Assembly (NCBI GenBank): GCA_022575985.1
Contig: JAKSXM010000007.1
Span: 9,240,501-9,304,500 of the forward strand
DNA from: Anagrus nilaparvatae
Lineage: Eukaryota; Arthropoda; Insecta; Hymenoptera; Mymaridae
Reading direction: 5' to 3'
Length of the DNA stretch: 64,000 bases
Part shown: piece after piece, positions 41,518 through 51,461 of the stretch
Position numbering within the stretch: position 1 is the stretch's first letter
Layout: each line of letters starts with the position of its first letter
Made by a program: the position numbers and the translations under genes
The notes under the pieces: model-generated
Told to the model about the DNA's origin: nothing
Databases searched by the model: none
The model's input: only the letters and a program-made list of their open reading frames with translations

Positions 41518-41640
41518 CTACGTTTTTAAATGGGGAATTGATATTGATCCGGCGGGTCCTTGATGATGTAGATGTGGACCGCCTAAACCAACTGGTCTAA
41601 AACTACCATAATCCATAGCCATTTGATACAGTAAAATCAT
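41518..41640 (-). CDS. Candidate Trachealess-like N-terminal exon, inverted
   Basis: Minus-strand frame starting at ATG 41640 reads MILLYQMAMDYGSFRPV, then GLGGPHLHHQGPAGSISIPHLKT, and stops at 41518. The composition (Gly, Pro, His rich) and raised GC are exon-like. The start resembles the N-terminus of Drosophila Trachealess as I recall it (MLPYQ..., AMDYA). A possible donor, AAAAAC|GTAGCT, lies at 41521, just before the stop, so the exon could be spliced there. Yet the body of trh lies on the opposite strand 23 kb to the left, and no bHLH exon was found near this frame on either strand. It may be an inverted or mis-joined first exon, a paralogue fragment, or a chance resemblance. A second ATG at 41622 also fits. 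Confidence 0.4.
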   Translation of the reverse strand: MILLYQMAMDYGSFRPVGLGGPHLHHQGPAGSISIPHLKT

Positions 41641-42596
41641 CGGAATTAAATTTAATTCATTTTAAAACTATTTTTTTTAAAAAACATTAATTAATTAATT
41701 CACTTTACACTATTGTTTTAAAAATTCTGTAATTAGTCATCGTGCTAAATTGTCGCTAAATAGGGGGCTTGCATGGGTTGGAATCCTAATGATTTTTTGG
41801 TATAATTTGAAACTATATAAAATAATATTAGTTACTGTTTTTTTTTTCAAAAATTGAACATTAAAAAAGTGATGACGCCACGCTCACCATATAAAAATGT
41901 GCCTCTGATTTTTTAAATCTTTATAACTCCGTTAATTTTCGTAAATAAAAAAAGCATTTCATATATTTTTGTCGTGTATTTTCAGATTATGAACATAAAT
42001 TATCAAAATTTTGAGCCATAGATGCACAATAACAAATAAACGTGTTTACACATTACAATACTTAATTAATTAAACTTGCATTTAAAAAGAATAGTATCAA
42101 ATAAAAAAATAATTTTTTTTAGACACATGGAACGCCAGGGGCTTTTTTATCATGTTATGGCCTCGGCGTGTGGAAATAGACTGCTGTACGAGACTGTACT
42201 TTTTGTCGAGTTTTGAAATTCTGATATTTACTTTCTTTGTCTTTTACTTCTTTATCGTAGTTTAGTTATAGTAGGAGGAAATGCGAGGGTGATTGTGTTA
42301 GGGAAAGACAAAGAATACTATGTTTTTTTAGTGTAGCTTTCCTGCGATTGCTTTAAACAGGCGTGCCAAGGCCATGTCCCACCAATAAGTACTTTCTATT
42401 CAAGTCACGTGATAGAACGTTGATACGCCTCTCTCATTCATACTACATACTCATGTAAAAACTTTTTATTTGACTTATTAAGCTCGGACTTTTACTACTG
42501 AAAAATAAATTTCTTATTATAAACTTAGGCAACTTGATTTGAATTAATATCTTTATTTCAACTTATTTAAGAAAATTAAAGAAAGTCCTCCGACGA
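41641..42596. promoter_or_regulatory. GC-richer upstream region of the inverted exon
   Basis: Immediately upstream, in the minus sense, of the candidate exon. Patches at 41870-41920 and 42130-42430 are much less AT-rich than their surroundings, lack long frames, and include a TCACGTGA palindrome near 42407. This is what a conserved promoter or 5' UTR region would look like, but no core promoter element is decisive. Confidence 0.3.
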
Positions 42597-42782
42597 GACT
42601 ACGTTCCGGAATATCCATGATATCCCCGTTATATTATTTGTATTGGCGCACGGTCGGGGGGCCTTCTGCACCCCAGTCCCATTTGAGTTCTCTGGGTCAT
42701 ATTTGGGCTATGTATATCGCAGATACTCGTTGATAATCGTAGATATCGTGGATAGCGTATGGATATTCCGGTGAGCGTAGTC
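42597..42782. mobile_element. 186 bp MITE-like inverted-repeat element
   Basis: Left end GACTACG..CCGGAATATCCAT (42597-42619) is matched in inverse by ATGGATATTCCGG....CGTAGTC (42759-42782). The interior is GC-rich (GGCGCACGGTCGGGGGGCC). No clear target duplication and no coding capacity. Confidence 0.6.
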
Positions 42783-44066
42783 ACTTTTTCATTTAAAACA
42801 GTAAAAGGAGCCTAACAAGCACGTGGTTCTTTTTTGTGGATAACAAGTTTATTATCTGTTTGGGATCATTTTTATTTATTTATATTTTTTTAGCAGAAAG
42901 AAAAAGATGCCAGGCGTACGTGTTCCTTTTTTTATGATTTAGTCTCAAGCGTTGATGTTTTATTAGCTTTTTGGCTCCTGTGTTACGGTGATATTATAAT
43001 TTTGTTTTATGAGTCTTTTTTTTTAAATAAAATTGAAATACTTTTTTTTTAGGCTTCATAGAAACATATTTGAAATTATTCAAAAAATTTATTGATGGGT
43101 TTGCGAAATAAAGTTTAACGTATGTGTCTAAAGAAATATTTTTGGAATTTATGTATATTTTTAATGAATTTGTAAAATTTAGATCTTTCTCAGATATTTT
43201 TAATAAAGAAATTTAAAATTTTAATGAAATTTATGAGCAATGTTCATTTTCAGGTGATGGTATACGTATATATTAAAGAGTTTGTATTTTATTAAAATTT
43301 AGATTGTATTTTATACCTGTTTTTGGGATTCGTTTACCGATGTTTTTTGTTATTTATGGTATTTTTAAGACATAATTGATTTATTGATGTTTAATATCAA
43401 AAAATATTATTAGGATGAATTATATTTTTCTGTTAATTATTTGTTTTTATGCATAGAATGGTTAAAATTGTTTACTTTTTTAAGTTATAGAGCTAAGTTA
43501 CTGTAATTACAAAAATACGTATTAAAATTCTCAAATAAAAAGACACATTTTCTTCTTACACTTACAAGTATAAGGTCAAAATAATAATAATAATAAAAAG
43601 CACATAGCAAGTATAATAATAAAACGTTCATAAATCGTACATCGCAAAAAAAAATTCTTTACACGCTTAAAATGAAAAAAAAATATTATAGAGAAGTGTC
43701 GAACAAGACATTGATGCATGACTTTTTTACTTCTTTTTTCATTTATACCAATAGATGTCTGTTAATAATAAATAAAATATACTTTATCACTAAAAACTAA
43801 ATTCCTTTAGGGTCTTTTTCCCCATGAGATTATTATTACTTCTTTTTTTCTTAATCTTATGATATTTTTTTTATTAATTATTGTTAATTTACTTTTTTAA
43901 CGAAATTTTATTAAAATACATGCTGGTTCGAAATTCTAAATATCGTGCAAGAGAAATTTTATTTAAATTCTAAAACTCTTTGGTATATATTGAAAATTCA
44001 ACGAAAAAAAAATCTAGTTATTCTCCTGAGAGGATTATTTAAAATTTTTTTAAAAAACAAGAGATT
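42783..44066. other. AT-rich intergenic DNA
   Basis: No gene, repeat or regulatory structure recognised. Confidence 0.4.
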
Positions 44067-44566
44067 TTAGCCCTGTTTTGCGGCCAAAACGTGCCACTTT
44101 GATGTAAGTCCTTACTATTCGTAAAATATTATTTTTTTTCCTGCTAATTAGTACACGGGGGGTTATCGAGGTTGCTAATTTCAAATATGAACTCAAAAAA
44201 ATCACAAAGTTTCATCTAGGGGTTGAAAATTGGGGTGTAAAGGCATGTAAAATCGATTTTTATAAAAAGCTTTATTTTTACTTGAAAAACTATATCGGGG
44301 GGTTTTCGAGGTTGCATTTTAGCATTTTTCGGAGTTCATATTTGAAATCAGCAACTTTGATAACCCCCCGATATAGTTTTTCAAGTAAAAATAAAGCTTT
44401 TTATAAAAATCAATTTTTTACCCGTTTTCACCCCAATTTTCCACCTCTAGAAGGAACTTTATGATTTTTTTGAGTTCATATTTGAAATTAGCATCCTCGA
44501 AAACCCCCGGATACTAATTAGCAGGAAAAAAATTTTTGGCACATTTTGGATGCAAAACAGGGCTAA
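44067..44566. mobile_element. 500 bp palindromic MITE
   Basis: Ends TTAGCCCTGTTTTGC (44067) and GCAAAACAGGGCTAA (to 44566) are inverse repeats, and the whole element is a nested imperfect palindrome: CCTGCTAATTAGTA at 44141 pairs with TACTAATTAGCAGG at 44511, and AAAACTATATCGGGGGGTT at 44286 pairs with AACCCCCCGATATAGTTTT at 44361. Transcribed, it would fold into one long hairpin. The frame at 44282-44464 is a by-product of this symmetry. Confidence 0.8.
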
Positions 44567-45250
44567 CATCGCTTGTTTTTTAAGTTTCCAACCCTTGTAG
44601 ACATTTTCTGAGGGTTTATTGGTAAAAAATGATTTTAAAATTGAATTTCTAATAAGTTTCTAGTCTTAAAACAGTTTTAAAATTTAATTTTTAATGAAAA
44701 TCTAAGCCAGTATCAATCAAGTGTCACGTTTTGTTTGCCTGGGTGGTAATGAGTTAAAATGCATAATACCAGACAATTTCTCTCATTCTAAACTCAAAAT
44801 AAAAGGAACAACAGTCAAAACCTGTTAAAATAAATAATAAAATATTCATTCAAAAATGTTATTTGATTGTACAGAAAGACACTCAATTAAATAAATATTG
44901 ATTTTATATTTTTGGTTAATAATTTCAAATAATACGCCACTAGTTTGTTTTCAATTCATTTCGTATTTACACATATGGATAAAAGATTTTCTTTAGGGGA
45001 ATAAAAAAAAGTGATCGGGTAAATTTCGAATTTGGAATTTTTAGGTTATGTATTGAACTGACGAATCTCGTACACTTGATTAGACTTTATTTTATACTAT
45101 TTTTATACTGCGTGTGTGTAGTTAAGTTTCTTTTTCTTATAAAAAAAGCGACCCTATTTTTTTAGTCGCTCCCTAAATGTATCTTTTTTTGTGGCTAATC
45201 AACTGCACCATAGATGAGCCACTCTTGTGTGTATCGACATAAAGAATAAT
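44567..45250. other. AT-rich flank left of the two-gene transposon
   Basis: No gene. A short hairpin, AGCGAC...GTCGCT, lies at 45147-45168, and a GGCTAATCAACTGCA word near 45193 resembles the transposon terminus. Confidence 0.4.
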
Positions 45251-45261
45251 GGCTAAAAAAA

Positions 45262-45440
45262 TCTCCAGTTCAACTGCATTGAAATACAGTTTCTGTACAG
45301 TTTTACTGACTTAAAATAATCTCCCCCGCTACTGTATAGAAACTGTACAACTATACTAAGCTATGAAATGAAAAAAAAAAGAGTATTAAGTAGCAATTTG
45401 ACTGCGTAAGAACTGGGTAAATACTGAACAGTTATAATGT
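45262..45440. repeat. Left subterminal motif array
   Basis: Motifs of the type (A)ACTG(C/T)A occur repeatedly in both orientations, for example AACTGCATTG, ACAGTTTCTGTACAG, ACTGTATAGAAACTGTAC (45331-45348), GACTGCG and AACTGGG. They mirror the array at the right end and probably bind an element-encoded protein. Confidence 0.6.
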
Positions 45441-45983
45441 ATGAACAAAATTAGTAAAAAATTTAAAAATAAAAAATATTAAATTGCAACTCAGAACTCA
45501 GATAAATTATTTATCATAAAATCATAGACTAACGATAAATTTAAATTAAATATAATAATTATATTTATTTATTTATTTATTATAGTACAATCATACTATT
45601 TTTAGTTTTTATAAAATATTAGAAATTAAAATATTAGACATAATATATGCATAGACAGGATATTTTTATCTTTTATTGAAAATTTTAATACTTTAATATT
45701 TTGAAACGATTAAGGGTCTTTTGTTAGGGTATTAAACTCGTTTGAATATTAAGTATTAAAATTGTTGTAAGCATCTTTAATCTATGAAAATAATTAATAC
45801 TTATAAAGGCGGCATATTTTATAATAGACAATTACTTTTATGTCAGAATTTTAAGTTATATATTCATTTTTTTCTCCGTTTTAACATTTTTTTAGTCAGT
45901 CTTTTAAGATCTTTCTTGTCTCTTTGTGTACCAAATTTAAGTAAAAACTTTTTTTTTTTAATTTTACAAATTATTCATCTAAA

Positions 45984-48113
45984 ATGAGCGTCTTACGTCT
46001 TGCAAGATACCGCGAAAGACAAAAAAGAATTAAGGAAATAGGAAATTTAAGAGTTCCAGTTAGAGAAAATAATTTAGATATTGAAGTTGAAAATTTTATG
46101 CATAATGAAGTAAATGAAAATAATCAATTTATTAATTTACACAACGCTTTTAATGAAATGCCTGCTGAGCAGGCTCCAGTAGAAAATATGCGTTTTGTTG
46201 ATAACGGTAATATTAATGAAGAAAATAACGAATTTTCCGAAAATAGTTCTGAAGAATCAGATAGCAGTAGCGACGAGTCTGAAAGTAGCAGTGATGAATC
46301 AGATGATTCAGATGCTGAAATAGAACAGAGAAGAAATGAAATTCCTTATAGAGAGCTGATGGGAGAAAATCCTGAAATTGAAGAGTTGCAGGCTTGGATG
46401 GTAGATAATCGAGTTCCATTAGTTCATTGTAGCCAACTTTTAGTTATACTTCGGCGGAGATTACTACCTGAATTGCCGAAAACTGCAAGCACTTTTTTGG
46501 AAACATATTCAGCTAAGTATGTAATTAAAAATATGGATGATTTAGATGGTTCAAAAGGAGAATTTGCTTATATAGGAATTGAAAAAGGTTTGCAACGGTA
46601 TTCTAAGCCAAAATATTACCATATAATTCAGAATTGGAATCAGATAGAATTAAAATTTAATATCGATGGTATGACTCCTTATAAAAGTAGTTATAAAACT
46701 ATATGGCCAATATTATGCCAAATTCACGATGAAGCTTATGTACATCAGCCGTTTACTGTTGCTCTGTATGCGGGATCTAATAAACCTTCAAATTGCTTAG
46801 CTTATTTTGAAGAATTTATTTCGGAGATAAATCATATTCTTGAAAATGGTGTCAATATAGCAGGAAAAAATGTTCAGGTAAAAATAAAAAATTTTATTTG
46901 TGACACACCTGCAAGGGCTTATATAAAACAGACAAAAGGGCATGCGTCTGATGATGCTCCAGAAAAATGTTATACTAAAGGAGTGAGAGTTGAAGATACA
47001 ATGGTATTTTTTGATGTGAATTGTAAAGTGCGAACTGATGAAGAGTTTAGGAATTTTATTGACGCTAATCACCATAATAATGTATCACCTTTAACTTTTA
47101 TATTGCCCAAAATAGATATGATTAAAGATTTCATAATCGATCCAATGCATTTATTTGGTGAAGGCGTGATGAAAAAATTACTAGAATTATGGTTGACGAA
47201 GCCTGGTTTTAAATTACATATAAGAGACAGAAAAGAATTGCACAGGCGAACAGAAATTATTAAAAGATGCTTTCCAGATGAGTTTAAACGCAATCGTGGC
47301 ACAAAAAATTTTTCTAAATATAAAATATCAGAATTAGAATTTTTTCTAAAAAATTCAGGTCCAATTGTTTTGAAAAACATTTTAGATTTAGATAGATATA
47401 ATCATTTTTTATTACTTCATGTTGGCTATAGATTGCTGTCAAGACAATATAACTATGATAATGCAGAACTTGCCAAAAATTATCTTAAAGAATTTTCGTT
47501 AAATGCTCCAAATGTGTATTCTCGTCAAATTATGTCAATAAATATGCACAATATCAGACACACTGCCCAGGATGTTCAAAATATGAAGTGTCATTTAAGT
47601 CTTTTAAGTTCGAATGTGTTTGAATCTCATCTCGGGAAGATGAATAGATTTTTAAGATCTCCTCATCATACTATTGCACAATATTGTAGAAGAGAGCACG
47701 AAAAAATCTTGTTTTCAAAAAAAGAAATTGTTTACGATTCAAGTGTTAAAATATTACAAACAAACCAAGATGGTGAAATTATTAAATTAAAATTTAAAAA
47801 AATTATTATATCTCCAAATGCTCCTAATGATATAATGCTTTTAGAAAATAATAATATAGTTAAAGTTAATGCTATTTATATAAATAATAATAATGACTTG
47901 TGTTGTACCGTGCAAAAATTTCGAGTAAAAGAGCTCGCATATAATAATCCCTGTGATTCTGAAAAAGTAGAATTTTGGAAACTTAAAAATGATCTTTCCA
48001 GGCCATATAATATTAATGTGAATATTATAAAGGATAAAATGATAAAATTTGAATTAAACTTTGAATCTGGTGGACCAATAAAAATATTTGCTTGCGCATT
48101 AAATAGAGCTTAA
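45984..48113 (+). CDS. tnp2/EnSpm-like transposase, intronless, 709 aa
   Basis: A single uninterrupted frame. The N-terminal 25 residues are basic (RLARYRERQKRIKE), followed by an acidic serine-rich linker (about 84-112, SSEESDSSSDESE). The transposase core runs from about 145 to 575: LLVILRRRLLPELPKTAS near 152, FNIDGM with a likely catalytic aspartate at 228, ICDTPARAYIKQTKGH with aspartate 307, IIDPMHLFGEGVMKKLLELWL with aspartate 386 and histidine 389, then ELEFFLKNSGPIVLKNIL and NMHNIRHTAQDV. These blocks, in this order, are those of insect transposase proteins related to plant TNP2 (EnSpm/CACTA). It should cut and rejoin element ends in the nucleus. One oddity: the usual GC-x2-C after the GH motif reads DAPEKC, so the first cysteine is absent. 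No frameshift or stop interrupts it, suggesting recent activity or selection. The DUF4806 gene follows on the same strand. Confidence 0.85.
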   Translation: MSVLRLARYRERQKRIKEIGNLRVPVRENNLDIEVENFMHNEVNENNQFINLHNAFNEMPAEQAPVENMRFVDNGNINEENNEFSENSSEESDSSSDESESSSDESDDSDAEIEQRRNEIPYRELMGENPEIEELQAWMVDNRVPLVHCSQLLVILRRRLLPELPKTASTFLETYSAKYVIKNMDDLDGSKGEFAYIGIEKGLQRYSKPKYYHIIQNWNQIELKFNIDGMTPYKSSYKTIWPILCQIHDEAYVHQPFTVALYAGSNKPSNCLAYFEEFISEINHILENGVNIAGKNVQVKIKNFICDTPARAYIKQTKGHASDDAPEKCYTKGVRVEDTMVFFDVNCKVRTDEEFRNFIDANHHNNVSPLTFILPKIDMIKDFIIDPMHLFGEGVMKKLLELWLTKPGFKLHIRDRKELHRRTEIIKRCFPDEFKRNRGTKNFSKYKISELEFFLKNSGPIVLKNILDLDRYNHFLLLHVGYRLLSRQYNYDNAELAKNYLKEFSLNAPNVYSRQIMSINMHNIRHTAQDVQNMKCHLSLLSSNVFESHLGKMNRFLRSPHHTIAQYCRREHEKILFSKKEIVYDSSVKILQTNQDGEIIKLKFKKIIISPNAPNDIMLLENNNIVKVNAIYINNNNDLCCTVQKFRVKELAYNNPCDSEKVEFWKLKNDLSRPYNINVNIIKDKMIKFELNFESGGPIKIFACALNRA

Positions 48114-48875
48114 AAATTAATCTTTGAACAATGAAGGGGTGGTCAGATATTTTAAAAATAATATTCTTATGAAAAAAATTCCATTAAAAACTTAAAAATA
48201 TTTCGTTAGTTTTTTATTTTATGTATTATGTTACTATTTACATTATAACTCAAAGCATCCTTGTAAAATATTTAGTAAAATAAATAAAAAAAATTAATTA
48301 TTATTTAAAATTTTAAAAATAAATTAATATATATAAATTTAGTATAATTTAAAACTTTTTTTCGAGAAATATAAAAATGTAGTGATGGGAATATTTCTCC
48401 CACGCTTTTTTCACTCTTATTGTTGGCATAAACCAACGCGCATTCCTTTTGGCGTCTCTTTTTGAATACGCATGCCCTTCATATAAAAACCTGACAGCGT
48501 GGACACGACGCCACGTCTTTAATCCTGATTATTACCACGCCAGAACAGAAAAAAAGTTTATTTTAACGGCCATTTTTCAAACAGTTTAAGCTAAGTGTTT
48601 TCAAAAGTTTTATAATATTAAATTTAAATCTACTAAAAAGAAGAAATTGCTGCATCAGCTTATATTAACCATCAAATACAGGTAAAACTCATTGTTTTTA
48701 AAAAATTAAATATATTACATTTTAAATTTTAAATTAAATGCTTGTATTTGAATTATAATTTTGAAATTGAGTTAAACAAATTTATTTAAATGTTAATATG
48801 GTCTGATAATAAGATTTTGGGACTAATACCATTTCAGTTTGTACAAATTTTATTATTTAATTAATTTTTAGAAAA
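48114..48875 (+). promoter_or_regulatory. Intergenic promoter and 5' UTR intron of the DUF4806 gene
   Basis: After the transposase stop the DNA is AT-rich with AATAAA words near 48280. A GC-richer island follows (48400-48550) with a TATA-like CATATAAAAACC at about 48480-48491, suggesting the second gene has its own promoter. A probable 5' UTR exon ends AAATACAG at 48681, with donor GTAAAA and acceptor TTTTTAG ending at 48871, four bases before the ATG. Confidence 0.5.
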
Positions 48876-50891
48876 ATGGCAGATGATTCATCACAGATAA
48901 TAAATCCAGAAATCCATAAGTATGCTATGATAGAATTCATTTGTCCAGGTAGAAAACCTGCAAATAAGGCATCAAGGATTGATTTTGTGCCTTATTTTTG
49001 GATTGACATCAACTTAAAAACTAATAAATCTTATGCTAAATTTCCGACGCCACCTTATGATGAAGCAACGTCACAAAAGCTAAACCAACTACAAAAAAAG
49101 AGAGAACCACCCGCGGAAGAGTATAAACCTTATGCAGTTAAAATTGTCGGGCGATCAAGTAATATTTATATAAGAAATTCAATATATGTTACATAATTTA
49201 TAATTATTTTATTTTTCTTTGTTACAGAAAGTTATAAAGGCGCACTAAAAAAACTAGAAAATTTGCGTAATGAAGCAGAATGTTTTTCTTCAGAAAATGG
49301 TTCTGATTCTGAAGAAATAAACAAAAAAGTGGAAGCTGAGTTAAGGAAAAGAAAATTAATTGAAAGTTCTGAATCTATGAAACTTGATCTAGCGAATAAA
49401 CGACTTAAATCAATTCAAAATATATCTAATAACAAAGAAAAATTTGAAGAAATAAATACTTTTAAGACACCTTTGTCATCACAGAAAACGTATGAAGGTA
49501 CGGAAATTTTAAACAATTTTATAAAATTTTAAAAATTGAAGAAAAAAAAATTACTTTACTATAAGTTTTTTTTAAAGGCATAGAATTTATAAAATATTTA
49601 ATAAAATTTTTTAGATGCTGAACCTGTCGAGGAAACTGCAAACTTACAATACGAAAATTCTACAAGCAATGGTTTCTTAATAACTCCCACTAAAAATCTT
49701 ATACCATCAAGTTCAAATAAAGGTAAATTTAAAGATGTAATTTTTAAATCATGTTTAACACGTATTGACAATTTTACTTAATTTTTTAATGAATTTTAAT
49801 TCCAGCAAAATATGATGCACCGCTTGAGCCACAGGCAAAAATATTTACAACACCTTTATCATCTACAAAAAAAGATTTTATAAATGATAAAAATTTAACT
49901 CAGGCAAAAGATCCTCCAGTAGGTATGTAATGCTATTTAAGGTTTATAAATAGTATTCAAATTTATATAATTTTTTTTCATCTAGGATTACTGGCAATGG
50001 CAACCGAAATTGGAAATATGAAAGTTGAAATAAAATCATTGAAATCAGAGATAAATTTAGTCAAAAATACGGTAGAAAAAATTCTTGCATTGGTATCTGG
50101 AAGTACTGCGAGTACTGCGAGTAAAATGGTATCTACAGAAGAATTATCAAAAAAATATGAAATACAAATTCCTATACAAAACTATAAAGATTTTTTATTA
50201 TTTGATGATAAATTAGCAACAGATTCTGATTTCCTTGGAGATGTGGTACGTACTCTGCTTGATTATTTATTTATGATTTGCCTAATTTTTCTGTAGAAAA
50301 ATATTGATTGACTATTTCCAGAAAGAAATTTTAAAATATGATATACATCAGGAACATAATATATCTAAAAGTATAATACATATGCTACAACGATTTTTAA
50401 CTCGAGAATTAGCAATGAATTTCACGGGTTCAAAACAAAGTGAAGATAAGTACGTCATGAGCGAAACTGCATTTTACTTATGTATGAAAGGTGATTTATA
50501 TTTATTCAAGTTTTAAATATTATTTATATAATAAAATAGAAGCTTTTCTTTAAATGGCCATTTTTTTGCAGCCGTAGTTTATAAAGGCAGATCTGACGCT
50601 CAAATGACAACAAATGAGAAAAATTTTCTTTCTATTCTTGGAAAAAATTTATCTAACTCGAGAGATTGGTATTCCGGTAGAAAGTCAGATAAGGGGTCAA
50701 TTAAAAAATTACAAAAGAAAAAATCACTTGAACAACATTTATCTAGTTTTGAAAATCCTGACTCTGGTAATAATATAAACATTCATGATTCTCAAGGAAA
50801 CATAGACATACAAAATATTGATGTTGAAGATGATTCAAATCCATATCAATCATCAGGGCAAGAAGTAGTTTTTTACATGCCAGATATTTAA
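48876..50891 (+). CDS. DUF4806-domain protein, transposon partner gene, 508 aa
   Basis: Seven coding exons: 48876-49158, 49228-49497, 49615-49722, 49806-49922, 49986-50245, 50322-50490 and 50572-50891; all GT/AG, phases consistent. Residues 1-115 resemble the N-terminal module of insect DUF4806 proteins (YAMIEFICPG..., VPYFWIDI, YAVKIVGRS, then a YKGALKKLENL segment). Residues 115-260 are a low-complexity serine/lysine linker. Residues 262-290 have heptads of a coiled coil (IGNMKVEIKSLKSEINLVK). Residues about 314-410 fit DUF4806: IPIQNYKDFLLFDDKL, then MLQRFLTRELAMNFTGSK and SETAFYLCM. The tail is charged and disordered. The function of DUF4806 is unknown to me; by position it is likely the accessory or end-binding protein, as TNPA is for plant EnSpm. 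The contrast of a seven-exon partner with an intronless transposase is notable. Confidence 0.8.
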
Positions 50892-51260
50892 ATTTTATTT
50901 AATTTCTACTATCTTTTTTCTAAAACATGAATTTAAAATTATTTGTTTATTATTCATTATTTTTAAATAAATTAAAATAAAAATGTAATTAGGTTAGAAT
51001 ATTTTTTTACTTATAGCTCATATAAGTTTAAAAAAATTTTATTTATACATTTATTTAGATATTTTTTAGATATTATAGATTTATTTAAATACATAAGAAA
51101 AAAAAATAGATTTTAATTTATAAGTAATGTAAACTCTAAAATATTTATTATAAAAAATTTTGTACAAGTAAAATGTTTAAATTTTATAAATAAAATAAAA
51201 AACTTAAATGAAATTTATTTATTTATTTACATTCTAACCTAAAAATAAAACAAATATATT

Positions 51261-51450
51261 ATGTATACAGTTTTTATATCATTTGTATACAGTTTCTATA
51301 CAGAAAACCTGCTCAGTTTCTTGATGCAGAAACTGCGCAGGAACTGCATTAAAAGCGTTTCATTTAGAATGGTAAACTGAGCATTTTAACTGCTTAGGTA
51401 CTGTATAGTAAGAAGTTAAAATGCTCAGTTACGATATAGAAATTATTCTG
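51261..51450. repeat. Right subterminal motif array
   Basis: TATACAGTTT, CAGTTTCTATACAG, GCTCAGTTTCTTGATGCAG, AACTGCGCAGGAACTGCA, ACTGAGCATTTTAAC and the inverse GTTAAAATGCTCAGT lie close together. They are the inverted counterpart of the left array and also contain a local inverted repeat of ACTGAGCATTTTAAC about 45 bp apart. Confidence 0.6.
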
Positions 51451-51461
51451 CGTTTTTAGCC

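Larger units (their letters stand above)
45251..51461. mobile_element. 6.2 kb two-gene EnSpm/CACTA-like DNA transposon
   Basis: The boundaries are set by GGCTAAAAA (45251-45259) and its inverse TTTTTAGCC (51453-51461). Just inside both ends are arrays of ACTGTA/ACTGCA-type motifs in inverted orientation; the 16 bp word CTGTATAGAAACTGTA occurs at 45332 on plus and at 51288 on minus. Arrays of short subterminal motifs are the hallmark of EnSpm/CACTA elements, where the transposase partner binds. The two genes inside, a tnp2-like transposase and a DUF4806 protein, face the same way and fill the interior. The exact outer ends and target duplication are unresolved (AAT on the left, GGGAAT on the right), so the termini may be off by a few bases. 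Confidence 0.7.

Noticed and set aside
46213..47380. Three minus frames of 68-103 codons within the transposase gene
   Set aside because: They are shadows of the 709-codon plus-strand frame, which has all family motifs.
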